Below are positions 1 to 11,330 of a DNA stretch of 64,000 nucleotides, in pieces. The notes beneath the pieces are model-generated. The model was given only the letters and a program-made list of their open reading frames with translations, was not told where the DNA came from and did no database searches. Origin of the DNA: Pseudomonadales bacterium (GTDB lineage: Bacteria; Pseudomonadota; Gammaproteobacteria; Pseudomonadales; Azotimanducaceae); the NCBI GenBank assembly GCA_019634925.1, contig JAHCAL010000005.1:186001-250000 (forward strand), in the 5' to 3' direction. The translations under genes were made by a program, and so were the position numbers. Each line of letters starts with the position of its first letter. The first letter of the stretch is position 1.

Positions 1-1
1 G

Positions 2-1930
2 GCGACCCGCGGGCGCAGGCTCGCCTTCGGCAGCGACAGCGGCGACCGCGACGGGGACTTCACGGTGCTCCTTGGCGAGCGTGCCGGGCAGCTCTACGTT
101 CACATGGAAGTGGTCGATCGCACGCGCGTGTTCCGCAGTCCCGATCACCTGCGGCTCGACAGCAGCGACCACGTTCGGGTCAGCTACATCCGTCCGGACG
201 GTGACGACGGCCGCATCGCCATCGTATTCGGCGCCCCCGGGGTGATCACCGCCTATGAAATGACGGCCGACTGGCGGTATGCGCAGACCGGGACGCCGAA
301 TACGCAACTGCAGGGTGTGATGGAGGAAACGCCGGACGGCCTGCGCATCGAGTTCCGCATGCCGCTTGCGCAGATGGGGTCTTCACGCTACTTCGGGCTC
401 GCCTACGCGGACGTCGCCGACCCGGCCGCCCGGGAGATCCGCCGGATCACCCAGACGCTGCCCACCGCCGGCAAGGAGAGCTTCAACCTGGTCGTGCTGC
501 GCTCGCCGGAAGTACTCAACATCATCCAGGGCCTGGGATATGCCGGCGCACGGATCCTGGTGATCGATCCGCAACTGCGCGTGCGCGCCGAAACCGGAAC
601 CGACCTCGCGGTTTCCAACGATGCCGACGAAGACAGCGCTTTCGACCGACTGCTCGGCTGGTTCGGCGCTGCCGGCGACTGGCTGGCTGGTCGCTTCGGC
701 GCCGAACCGGCCGACCCGCGTCTCAGGATTGCGGAAGATGCCGAGGCGACCGCCGCCAACGTCATCGCGAGCGCCCTGCAGGGCGAGCCGATTGCATTGC
801 GCCGGCGCCTCGGCGAGCGGCAGGAAGTGATCATGGCCGCCCACCCGATCGTATCGCGCGACCGGGTGATCGGCACCATCGTGGTGGAGCAGAACACCAG
901 CGAGATCCTCTCGTTCCAGCGCGCCGCCCTGGAACAGGTGATCTGGGTATCGCTGCTCAGCATCTTCGCGGTATTGATTGCCCTGCTCGCTTTCTCGGCG
1001 CGGCTCGCCTGGCGGATCAGGAATCTGCGGCGCGACGCCAACAGCGCCATCGATCCATACGGCCGCCTGCGCGCGGCCACGCTCCGGCACGAACTTCGTG
1101 CTGGAGACGAACTCGGCGACCTCGCCCGGAGCGTGTCGAACATGCTCGCCCGGCTCCAGCAGCACAACACTTTCCTCGAGAACATGCCGCGCACACTGCG
1201 CCACGAGATCAACAATCCGCTGAACGTGCTCAGCACGTCGCTGCAGAACATCACCGCCGAACATCCGGAGCTCGAAGACAGCAAATATCTCGAGAGCGCG
1301 CGACGCGGTCTGCTGCGGATCGGTTCGATCGTGCAGAATCTTGCCGACGCCGCCAACCTCGAGGACGCGCTGGCCGCCGAGGAACTCGAACGCGTCGACC
1401 TGCGCGAACTGCTCGAGAACTACGTGGCGAACTGTGCGCTGACCCACGCGAATACACGTTTCGAGTTCAGTGGTCCGGATCACCCGGTCTATGCGATGGT
1501 CTCCGACTACCGGATCGAGCAGCTGCTCGACAAGATCATCGACAATGCGGTGGACTTCCACCGGGCCAACTCACCGATCAAGGTCCACCTGGAAACCTGG
1601 CGGGATTTTCTGCAGATCACGGTTGCGAACCGGGGCCCCACGCTGCCGCCGCGCGCGGAGAAGTCGCTGTTCGATTCGATGGTGAGTCATCGCGCCCCGG
1701 AAAACCGCCTGCACTTCGGACTCGGGCTATACGTAGTGCGGGTGATCGCCGAATATCACGGCGGCTTCGCTCGTGCCGCGAACCTCGCTGACGGGTCGGG
1801 GGTCGCGATCATGGTGCAGCTGCCGATTGCGCGCCCCGCCGGCGCCCGCGAAGCCGAAGGTCCGGTCGACGCGACCCCAGTCGACATGAACGGTGCGGTC
1901 AGTCCGGCAGGCGGTAGCGGCTCTCCATAG
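2..1930 (+). CDS. Membrane sensor histidine kinase, 5'-truncated by the window edge
   Basis: The frame is open from base 2, so the real start lies outside the window; the in-frame GTG at 65 is inside the first domain and is not a credible start. In order: a beta-rich CBM9-like segment (about nt 2-430), a second extracytoplasmic segment, one membrane helix (about nt 938-1015), a HAMP-like linker, a HisKA box LRHEINNPLN with the phospho-acceptor His at nt 1202, and an HATPase domain with DNAVDF and GLGLYVVRV. It should autophosphorylate and pass phosphate to a response regulator that is off-window. A CBM9-like sensor joined to HAMP/HisKA is reminiscent of kinases of proteobacterial dedicated sortase systems (PdsS); that assignment is from memory and unproven. 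The 3' end overlaps the convergent hydrolase gene by 32 bp. Confidence 0.85.
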   Translation, partial: ATRGRRLAFGSDSGDRDGDFTVLLGERAGQLYVHMEVVDRTRVFRSPDHLRLDSSDHVRVSYIRPDGDDGRIAIVFGAPGVITAYEMTADWRYAQTGTPNTQLQGVMEETPDGLRIEFRMPLAQMGSSRYFGLAYADVADPAAREIRRITQTLPTAGKESFNLVVLRSPEVLNIIQGLGYAGARILVIDPQLRVRAETGTDLAVSNDADEDSAFDRLLGWFGAAGDWLAGRFGAEPADPRLRIAEDAEATAANVIASALQGEPIALRRRLGERQEVIMAAHPIVSRDRVIGTIVVEQNTSEILSFQRAALEQVIWVSLLSIFAVLIALLAFSARLAWRIRNLRRDANSAIDPYGRLRAATLRHELRAGDELGDLARSVSNMLARLQQHNTFLENMPRTLRHEINNPLNVLSTSLQNITAEHPELEDSKYLESARRGLLRIGSIVQNLADAANLEDALAAEELERVDLRELLENYVANCALTHANTRFEFSGPDHPVYAMVSDYRIEQLLDKIIDNAVDFHRANSPIKVHLETWRDFLQITVANRGPTLPPRAEKSLFDSMVSHRAPENRLHFGLGLYVVRVIAEYHGGFARAANLADGSGVAIMVQLPIARPAGAREAEGPVDATPVDMNGAVSPAGGSGSP

Positions 1931-2804
1931 CGACCGGGCCGTCGCAGGCGAGTTCGCCCTTCTGCACCAGGTACTCCACGGCGGCCAGTACGCTGCGCGC
2001 AGCGGCGGGATACATGAACTCGGGCGTCGTCGTGTACATGACCGGCACCATCTCGCGGATCCGTCCGATACCGCGCGTTATGCAGGCGAGGATCTGCTGC
2101 TCGCGCTCGTGTCGATGGGCGATGAACGCGCGCACCAGGCCCTTTGGGTCGTCGATGCAGGGACCGTGCGTCGGCCAGTAGACGGCGTCGTCGCGTTCGA
2201 GCAGCAGATCGAGGCTGCGCATGTAGGCGGCCATGTCACCATCCGGCGGCGAGATGATGCTGGTCGACCAGCCCATCACGTGGTCGCCGGTGAACAGCGC
2301 GCGCGATTCGCGGAGCTGGAAACACATGTGGTTCGACGTGTGGCCGGGTGTGTAGACACACTCGACCGACCAGTTGCTGCCCTGAATGATGTCGCCGTGG
2401 CGGACGAGCACGTCCGGCCGGAACAGCATGTCGCCACCTTCCTCGACCGGCACGCCCTCCTCGAGTTTCCCCGCCCCATGCGGACCGTAGGCATAGCTCT
2501 CGGCATCCACTTCGAGTTTCAGCAGGGCACAGCCGGGTGAGTGATCCATGTGGGTGTGGGTGATCAGGATATGGGTGATCTTTTCGCCGCGTGTCGCATC
2601 GAGTATGGCGCGGACGTGTGCAGCGTCGGCGGGGCCGGGGTCGATGACCGCGACTTCGCCATGGCCGAGGATGTACGTGCCCGTACCGTACAGGGTGAAC
2701 GGGCTCGGGTTGTTGGCGATCACCCGGCGCACGTGCGGCGCGACTTCCTCGACACGACCGTAGGCGAAAGTGAGCTCGCGGCGGAACGGAATCTGCGTGG
2801 ACAT
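1899..2804 (-). CDS. Metallo-beta-lactamase-fold hydrolase (LACTB2/glyoxalase II-like)
   Basis: A 301-residue cytoplasmic protein with the full metal-binding set of the MBL fold: THTHMDH (HxHxDH), the His of YTPGHTSNH, the Asp of TGDH and the His of PTHGP, followed by a C-terminal winged-helix-like extension (about residues 235-300) as in LACTB2-type enzymes. It probably binds two metal ions and hydrolyses a thioester, ester or phosphoester; the substrate cannot be told from sequence. It starts 41 bp after the stop of the FHA gene on the same strand, so it is probably the last gene of the MORN-kinase-FHA operon. Its 3' end overlaps the convergent histidine kinase by 32 bp, which leaves no room for a terminator outside coding sequence. 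The ATG start precedes a typical N-terminus and no in-frame alternative looks better. Confidence 0.85.
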   Translation of the reverse strand: MSTQIPFRRELTFAYGRVEEVAPHVRRVIANNPSPFTLYGTGTYILGHGEVAVIDPGPADAAHVRAILDATRGEKITHILITHTHMDHSPGCALLKLEVDAESYAYGPHGAGKLEEGVPVEEGGDMLFRPDVLVRHGDIIQGSNWSVECVYTPGHTSNHMCFQLRESRALFTGDHVMGWSTSIISPPDGDMAAYMRSLDLLLERDDAVYWPTHGPCIDDPKGLVRAFIAHRHEREQQILACITRGIGRIREMVPVMYTTTPEFMYPAAARSVLAAVEYLVQKGELACDGPVAMESRYRLPD

Positions 2805-2845
2805 CGGCCTCTCGCAATCGGGTCAGGATGTGACGCGCAAGGATA

Positions 2846-3656
2846 TCACAGCGCCACCAGCAGGGCCGCGCAGGCGGCGCCGCCGAGCAGCAGCGCAATC
2901 CATGCCGGCGTGAGGAGACCCCTGCCGGGACCGGGCCGTCCGGATTCCGGATCCGCGGCGGGCGGATCCTTCGATTGAGTGTGCTTCGGCTGCGGGTCGA
3001 ACGGATTCGGCAACCCGGCCGCGTCGCGTGGGGCATCCGGGCCCGATCCGTCGACCGACGTCCCGTCATCGGCCTGGTGGGCGAGCAATCGGCAGGCGAA
3101 GCGGTCGAAGCGCACTTCGTCGCCATCGAACAGGCGGCGCGCACCGCGGATCCGCTCACCATCGACGAAGGTGCCGTTGGCGGACTCGAGATCGAGCACC
3201 CACACCGCGCCTGCGCTGGGGTGGAGCTGCGCGTGCCGCCGCGACACGTGCGGGTCGCTGATCTGCAGATCGTTCGCTGGATCCCGTCCGATCCGCAGCA
3301 CGTCACGGACTGGCAGACCAGGGTCCTCACCCGGCCGGTACAGGTACCAGGCGACGGGCGCCGCGGGCGGATCCGTGCGCGCCTCGAGTTCCATACGGGT
3401 CTGTCCCAGCTGCAACCGGTCGCCAGGCTTCAGCCCGGTCGGCAGTTCCAGCGGTGCGCCGTTCAGGTGACAGTCCGTACGCCCGAGCGGGACAGCGACG
3501 GGGCCGCGCATCGACAGGTCGATGCGCAGATGATGGTCCGCGATGTCCTCACCGGCGACGATCAGGTCGTTGTCCAGGTGTCTGCCGAGCGTCATGCCTG
3601 GCGTCACGGGAACGGAACGGCCGTCGACGACCAGTCGGAACTCGATCGGTGCGTGT

Positions 3657-3664
<8 letters not shown>
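2846..3664 (-). CDS. Tail-anchored protein with two FHA domains
   Basis: A 272-residue protein. Residues about 8-95 form a divergent FHA-like domain (TLGRHLDNDLI, then DHHLRI). Residues about 118-195 form a canonical FHA domain with RIGRDPANDL, SRRH and SANGTFVDG, the phosphothreonine-binding loops. A Pro/Asp-rich linker follows, and the last ~22 residues are a single hydrophobic helix with almost nothing after it, so the protein is probably tail-anchored with its FHA domains in the cytoplasm. FHA domains bind phosphothreonine peptides, and the gene overlaps the 3' end of a Ser/Thr kinase gene by 8 bp, so it is probably a reader, substrate or anchor for that kinase. I chose ATG at 3664; an upstream start at 3682 would add six residues that do not fit the domain. 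Confidence 0.85.
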
Positions 3665-5896
<2,232 letters not shown>

Positions 5897-5900
<4 letters not shown>

Positions 5901-6712
5901 GCGTCACCCGGCCTGAGTGGTTGCACGGTGCCTTCCAGCATGTGACCGAGCGCGAAGCGACCGTCCAGCACCACGCCGGCGCCATCGAGGCTCGCAGCGA
6001 GCCCGCGCCCATGTGCCAGACCGTTGATGCATTCCGGGCTCTCGAACATCCATGGGCGGCCGTCGATCACCAGCCGGCAGTGCGGCACTTCGCGCAGCGG
6101 CCGGGCCTCGGCGAGTTCGCCCGCGACCCAGCGCTGCAACTCGCGCGTCCCGTCCGGCAGGCGCTTCACGCCGTAGCCGTGCATGCGGCTGGCTTCGAAC
6201 TGGCCCTGGAATACCGTGCCGTCACGCCAGTGGTAAGTACCGAGACCCGTGCGTTCGCCGTCGACGAACTCGCCTTCGTAGCGGTTGCGATTCGCCCAGA
6301 CGAAGGTGCCGGGGCCGTGCAGCTGGTCGTCGCGGAACATACCTTCGTAGTAGTCCCCATTGGGCCAGCGCATGACGCCGCGTCCGTCACGCCGATCGTT
6401 CACGAAACTGCCGGTGTAGGTGCGGCCGTCCGGCCAGAAATAGGTGCCCTGGCCGTTCATGCGATTGTCGGCGAAGCGGCCCGTGTAGCGGTGCCCGTTG
6501 CGCCAGATATAGGTACCCTGCCCGGCCCTGACGTCGTCCCTGATCTCGCCTTCGTAGACGTCGCCGTTCGGCAGTTCGATGCGCTGCTCGGCCGCGTGGA
6601 CCGCGGTATGGCAGACCGCCGCCAGCGCGACCGGCAACCACCATCGGGCGCAGAGGCGCAATTGCCCGGTGCGACGCAACTTCAGTAGACTCCCCGCAAT
6701 TCTTCTCACCAT
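5897..6712 (-). CDS. Exported MORN-repeat protein
   Basis: A 271-residue protein starting MVRRIAGS, with a basic N-region, a hydrophobic stretch and a likely signal-peptidase site after VHA (about residue 41). About six tandem MORN repeats follow (units such as YTGRFADNRMNGQGTYFW and YEGEFVDGERTGLGTYHW), then a C-terminal region with no recognised domain. MORN repeats form an elongated beta sheet that binds lipids or proteins and often acts as a scaffold. It is the first gene of an apparent operon: its stop overlaps the GTG of the kinase. Repeats outside the membrane could contact the extracytoplasmic part of the kinase; this is inference. Its start codon is separated by only one base from that of the divergent TauE-like gene. 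Confidence 0.82.
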
Positions 6713-6713
6713 A

Positions 6714-7529
6714 ATGCAATTGGAACAACTTTTCTTCCTCGGGTGCTGCCTCGGTGTCGGCATCCTGAGCGGCTTCGTGGGTGGGCTGCTCGGCATCGGC
6801 GGCGGTGTCGTCATCGTGCCCGCGCTCGTGCTCCTGCTCGACGCACTCGGCGTGCTCGCGCCAGCCGATGTCACACCGGTGGCCGTGGCGACGTCGCTCG
6901 CGTGCGTCCTGCTGACGTCGCTGTCCGCGGCCCTGGCGCAGGCGCGTGCGCGCATGGTCGAGTGGGGCATCGTGCGGCAGTGGGCCGCCGGGCTCGTTGC
7001 CGGCAGCTTCGCCGCGGGTTTCATCGCCACGGCGTTGCCGGTCGCCGTCCTGCGCGGATTGATCGGCGCGTTTCTCGCCTTCGTCGCGTTCGTGATGCTC
7101 ACCAGCTGGCGTCCGGCGCCGCATCGCGTATTGCCAGGCATGCTGCCGAGCACGTTCATCGCGAGCGCCGGCGGACTGGTGTCCGGGATCGCCGGCATCG
7201 GTGGCGGCAACGTGATCGTGCCGACGCTCACCTACTTCAACGTCGCACTGCATCGCGCGACCGCGACCTCGAGCGCGCTGGGCGTGCCGGTCGCGCTGGC
7301 GGGCAGCCTCGGCTACGTGGTCGCAGGACTCGACCGGGACCTCGGTCCTGGTCTGCTCGGCTACGTGCACCTGTCCGGCTTCGCGGCCATCGTATCGGCC
7401 GCCGTGCTGACCGCGCCGCTCGGCGTCCGGGCCGCGCACCGTATCCAGCCGTTGCCCCTCAGGCGCGTCTTCGGCCTGCTGCTGGTGCTCGTGGCGCTGC
7501 GCATGCTGTACACCGCCTGGGCCGGCTGA
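6714..7529 (+). CDS. TauE/SafE-family membrane permease (putative anion exporter)
   Basis: A 271-residue polytopic membrane protein with about eight hydrophobic helices and the two family half-repeats: GGLLGIGGGVVIVPALVLL near the N-terminus and GIAGIGGGNVIVPTLTYF at about residues 160-180. Members export sulfite, sulfoacetate or other organosulfur anions; the substrate here is unknown and no sulfur gene is adjacent. I chose ATG at 6714 because the N-terminal helix begins at once; an open frame runs upstream to 6579 but lies opposite the MORN gene. No clear Shine-Dalgarno sequence precedes the ATG. It is convergent with pyruvate kinase, with four bases between the stops. Confidence 0.85.
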   Translation: MQLEQLFFLGCCLGVGILSGFVGGLLGIGGGVVIVPALVLLLDALGVLAPADVTPVAVATSLACVLLTSLSAALAQARARMVEWGIVRQWAAGLVAGSFAAGFIATALPVAVLRGLIGAFLAFVAFVMLTSWRPAPHRVLPGMLPSTFIASAGGLVSGIAGIGGGNVIVPTLTYFNVALHRATATSSALGVPVALAGSLGYVVAGLDRDLGPGLLGYVHLSGFAAIVSAAVLTAPLGVRAAHRIQPLPLRRVFGLLLVLVALRMLYTAWAG

Positions 7530-7533
7530 CCGA

Positions 7534-8940
7534 CTACTCCAGGTGGCGCAGCTGGATGGCGTCCGAGTTCTTCTCGGCGAGGACGTCCGATATCACCACC
7601 ACCTTGGCGCCCGGCGGCAGATCCTCGCGTTCACGCAGGATACCGAGCGCACGCTGCAGCGTCTTCTCCGGCTCCTTGCTGAACTCGATCCGATGACTGT
7701 AGACCGACCGGTTGATCGCGAGGCGCCGCCGCGTCTGGCTGTGATTGGTGAACGCGAACACCGGGACGCGCTGCGGGCGTGCACTCGTCACCAGGTCCGC
7801 GGTGATGCCGCGACGCGTGATCACCACGATGCCGGCCGCGTGGATGTCCTCCGCCAGCGCCACGGCGTTGACCGCGATGTGCTGCTTGTCGGTATCCGCG
7901 ATGAGGTCCTTTTCGTAGCCGAGCCCGGGCCACAGTTCCGCCCTTTCGGCAATCGCGTGCAGCTGCGCCACGCAGCGGACCGGGTGCTTGCCCACGCTGG
8001 TCTCGCCGGAGAGCATGATGGCGTCGACCCCCTCGTAGATGGCGTTGGCCACGTCGGTGACCTCGGCGCGCGTCGGGATCGGGTTCTCGATCATCGACTC
8101 GAGCAGGTGGGTCGCGACGATGGAACGCTTGCCCCACTTGGTCGCCGACTGGACGATGCGCCGCTGCACGTTCGGCAGGTCGGCGATGTTCGTCTCGATG
8201 CCGAGATCACCGCGCGCCACCATGACGCCATCGGCAGCGCGCACGATGTCGTGAATGTTGGTGACGCCTTCCTGATCCTCGATCTTGGCGATGATCTTGA
8301 CGTTGTTCGCCTTGGTGCCGAGCAGCGCACGGCATTCCTCGACATCCTCGGCACTGCGTACGAACGAGAGCGCGATGAAGTCGACGTCGTGCTCCACGCC
8401 GAACTCGATGTCCTTGCGGTCCTTCGCGGTGATGGCCGGCAGGTTGACGCGGATGCCCGGCAGGTTCACGTGCCGCCGGCTGCCGAGCGTCCCGCCATCG
8501 ATGACTTTGCAGACCAGCTTGTTGCCGTTCTTCTCCAGTACTTCGAAGTTGATCAGCCCGTTGTCGACGGTCATCCGGTTGCCGACCTGGAGCACGTCCA
8601 CCAGCTCCTGGTAGTTGACCTGGATCGAGCTGGTCTCGACGTCGCTGGCACCGCGCACCGTCACCGTCACGATCTGTCCGGGTTTCAGGTCCATGGGCTC
8701 GTTGACTTCGCCGGTCCGGATTTCCGGTCCCTGGGTGTCCAGCACGATGGGCACCGGGTAGCGAACCTTGCGGTTCAGCGTCTTGATCCAGTTGATGATC
8801 TCCGCCGCGCCGCGATGATCGGCATGCGACATGTTCAGTCGCACCAGGTTCATGCCGGCGTAGTAAAGCGCTTCCAGCTTCTCGTAGCTGTGCGTGGCGG
8901 GGCCGATGGTGCAGATGATTTTGGTGCGCCGGCTGATCAT
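7534..8940 (-). CDS. pyk: Pyruvate kinase
   Basis: A 468-residue enzyme of normal length converting phosphoenolpyruvate and ADP to pyruvate and ATP, the last step of glycolysis. Visible motifs: RRTKIICTIGPAT at the N-terminus, NMSHADH, the catalytic-Lys signature IIAKIEDQEG, MVARGDLGIE for metal binding, and IMLSGETSVGKHP. The C-terminal domain is complete. The ATG at 8940 overlaps the stop of the upstream helicase as ATGA, so translation is probably coupled to it. That placement, as last gene of a DNA-repair operon, is unusual for pyk. An additional internal promoter within the helicase gene cannot be excluded. Confidence 0.97.
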   Translation of the reverse strand: MISRRTKIICTIGPATHSYEKLEALYYAGMNLVRLNMSHADHRGAAEIINWIKTLNRKVRYPVPIVLDTQGPEIRTGEVNEPMDLKPGQIVTVTVRGASDVETSSIQVNYQELVDVLQVGNRMTVDNGLINFEVLEKNGNKLVCKVIDGGTLGSRRHVNLPGIRVNLPAITAKDRKDIEFGVEHDVDFIALSFVRSAEDVEECRALLGTKANNVKIIAKIEDQEGVTNIHDIVRAADGVMVARGDLGIETNIADLPNVQRRIVQSATKWGKRSIVATHLLESMIENPIPTRAEVTDVANAIYEGVDAIMLSGETSVGKHPVRCVAQLHAIAERAELWPGLGYEKDLIADTDKQHIAVNAVALAEDIHAAGIVVITRRGITADLVTSARPQRVPVFAFTNHSQTRRRLAINRSVYSHRIEFSKEPEKTLQRALGILREREDLPPGAKVVVISDVLAEKNSDAIQLRHLE

Positions 8941-11330
8941 TCGGTGGTTTCCTGTTCCGTGGCGCGCAGTCTAGGCAAGGCCGCGGCGTCCCGCCAGAAG
9001 TTTGCCAGGCGCGCGCCGAGATCGCCGGCGCGGACCCGGACGGGACGCCAGTGCGCGGGATAGAACGCGCGACAGGCGGGTTCGGTGAAGCGCGGATCGA
9101 CCAGGCAGATCACCCCGCGATCCTCCGGTCCGCGCAGCAGCCGGCCGGCCATCTGCACCACCTTGACCATGGCCGGCTGCCGATATGCGACGGTCTGCCC
9201 GTCGAGCCCCTGCGCCGCGAAGTAGCTGGCCTGCGCGTCGCGGAGCGTCGAAGGCGGCGGCAGGCCGAGGCCCACGCAGATCACGCCGGCGAGGCGCGCA
9301 CCGCTGAAGTCGACGGACTCGCCGAACACGCCGCCGAGCACGACCAAGCCGGTCCGGGGCTGCGCGGCGTCCCGGAATGCGGCGAGGAATGCGCTCTGCG
9401 AGGGTTGGTCCATGCCCGGCGCCTGCACTACCAGCGGGTGCCCGGGGTGGGCGGCCCGCCAGGCGTTCTCGAACTGGCGAAGGTAGTCGAACGAGGGAAA
9501 CGCCACGAGGTAGTTGCCGGATTGCACCCCGACGACGGTGCCGACCAACGCGACCAGCCGGTCGAGGCTCTGTGACCGGGTACGCAGGTAAGTCGGCAGG
9601 TCGTCGACGATCAGCACCGCGAGCTGCGTGGGATCGAACGGATTGCCGGCCCGCTCCGCAACCGCATCCGGCAGTCCGTGCAGGGCCTGGTAGAGCGGGA
9701 GCGGGGATACCGTGCCGGAGAAGCGTACATGTCCGCCGTACTCGCCGAGGCGCTCGGCGATCCACGGTCCGGGATCGAGGCATTCGAGCGCTACCGCGAT
9801 GTCCCGCGTCGCGTGCGGTCCGATCCTGATCGTATGCAGCCAGCGCGGCGCGTCGTCGGGCGCGCCGTCGCGCACCCAGCGCACGGCGTCGAAATAGAGC
9901 GCGCGGGTCGCAGGCCAGGCATCGAGCTGGATGCCCTCGCTCACGACCGTGTCGCAGAAGCGCGCGAGTGCGCGCAGCAGGGCCGCGGGGGCTTCGATCG
10001 CGGATTCCTGCCATCCATCGTCGGAGCGCCCGGCAGTGCCAGTCATCGCGCGCGCGAGCTTGCGGAACTGGCGCGCAACCCCTTCGATGCGCCGGACCAG
10101 CGCGGCGGGCGGTGCTTCGTCGAGCGCGGCTGTGAGCGCCTCGAAGCCGAGCGTCAGCGAGAGCATCTCGCGCACCCGCGGCGCGAGCTGGTGCGCCTCG
10201 TCGATCAGCAGGGCCGCCGTGGGCTCGCCGGCGAATCGCTGCAGTCGCACCACCGGGTCGAAGACATAGTTGTAGTCCCCGATCACCACGTCGCTCCACA
10301 GGGCGGCATCCAGCGCCAGTTCGTGCGGACAGACACAGTGCGCGGCCGCGACCGCGACCACCGTGTCCTCAGTCATCGCATATCGGTCGAGCAACGCACG
10401 CACCGCGGCGCGCGAGCGGTCGTAGTAGCCGATCGCGCGTGGACAGCTTGCCGGGTCACACGCCGCGCCATCGATCCTGCAGGCCTGCTCCCGGGCGACG
10501 ATGCGGATCTGCCGCAGCCACTCGCCGGCGGGATCCATGCGGGCGAGCGCGTCGCGCGCCGCGTGTGCGCCGGTGCCGCGACTGGTCAGGAAGAACACGC
10601 GCGAGCATGCCGCGGCCTCGAGCGCGCGCACCGCCGGGTACAGCATGGCCGCACTCTTGCCGCTGCCGGTGGGGGCTTCGAGCAGCAGGCCCTCGCGATC
10701 GCGCAGCGCCCGGTAGGCGCGGCGGGCCATGGGGTGCTGGTGCGGGCGGAACGTGCCGTACGGAAAAGCGAGCCCGGCGATGCGACTGTCGCGCGCCCGT
10801 TCGTGCGCGGCCTGCGCGGCGATCCAGGTTTCGAGCTCGTCCAGCGTGGCGACGAGGAAGGCTTCTGCATCGGCGCGGCTGAAGGTGGCCTCGAAGCGCC
10901 GTTCGGCCAGCGTCTCCGGATGGCAGTAACGCAGACGCAGCAGGAATCCATCGTTCCCGATGCCCTCGCGTCCGAGCATGCCGGCGTAAAGCCGTGCCTG
11001 GGCCCAATGTTCGGCGCCATTCGCGGCGTGTGCGTTGGCGGGGTCCGCGCGGGTCGCCTTGAACTCTTCGATCAACACTGGGCGCGCGGTCGTGTCGCAG
11101 CCGTCGATCCGGCCCCCTAGAACGAACGTATGCGTGGCGAGCGTGACGCTGAGCGCGACCGGACGTTCGCACTGGTAGCTGCCCTGCCCCTCGGTCAGCG
11201 CTGCCTGCAGGGCCCGCTGTGCACGCACGCCCTCCTCCGGGCGCGTGATGCCGGCAGCGGTCCCGTGCAGGTCGCCGCGTCGGTGCACGAATGCGGCGAG
11301 CCAGGTCACCGGGATCCGCGCGGACATCAT
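8937..11330 (-). CDS. PD-(D/E)XK nuclease fused to an iron-sulfur XPD/DinG-family DNA helicase
   Basis: A 797-residue fusion. Residues about 50-175 carry a RecB/Cas4-type nuclease signature: Asp76 in GGRIDG and Glu89-Lys91 in LIEEFKATR. The superfamily 2 helicase follows: Walker A EAPTGSGKS (about 218-226), a Cys cluster (ACRIDGAACDPASCP, then HCVCPHELALD) in the position of the 4Fe-4S domain, the DEAH box LLIDEAHQLAP, and C-terminal helicase motifs ending near QMAGRLLRG. It should translocate on and unwind DNA, probably in repair together with the adjacent FAN1 nuclease. ATG at 11330 is chosen because it overlaps the FAN1 stop as ATGA; the frame runs further upstream only inside fan1. It overlaps pyk at the other end. 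Confidence 0.92.
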   Translation of the reverse strand: MMSARIPVTWLAAFVHRRGDLHGTAAGITRPEEGVRAQRALQAALTEGQGSYQCERPVALSVTLATHTFVLGGRIDGCDTTARPVLIEEFKATRADPANAHAANGAEHWAQARLYAGMLGREGIGNDGFLLRLRYCHPETLAERRFEATFSRADAEAFLVATLDELETWIAAQAAHERARDSRIAGLAFPYGTFRPHQHPMARRAYRALRDREGLLLEAPTGSGKSAAMLYPAVRALEAAACSRVFFLTSRGTGAHAARDALARMDPAGEWLRQIRIVAREQACRIDGAACDPASCPRAIGYYDRSRAAVRALLDRYAMTEDTVVAVAAAHCVCPHELALDAALWSDVVIGDYNYVFDPVVRLQRFAGEPTAALLIDEAHQLAPRVREMLSLTLGFEALTAALDEAPPAALVRRIEGVARQFRKLARAMTGTAGRSDDGWQESAIEAPAALLRALARFCDTVVSEGIQLDAWPATRALYFDAVRWVRDGAPDDAPRWLHTIRIGPHATRDIAVALECLDPGPWIAERLGEYGGHVRFSGTVSPLPLYQALHGLPDAVAERAGNPFDPTQLAVLIVDDLPTYLRTRSQSLDRLVALVGTVVGVQSGNYLVAFPSFDYLRQFENAWRAAHPGHPLVVQAPGMDQPSQSAFLAAFRDAAQPRTGLVVLGGVFGESVDFSGARLAGVICVGLGLPPPSTLRDAQASYFAAQGLDGQTVAYRQPAMVKVVQMAGRLLRGPEDRGVICLVDPRFTEPACRAFYPAHWRPVRVRAGDLGARLANFWRDAAALPRLRATEQETTE

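Noticed and set aside
9678..11120. 480-codon plus-strand frame opposite the helicase
   Set aside because: Arg/Gly/Val-rich translation with no domain, no ribosome site, opposite a gene with intact helicase motifs.
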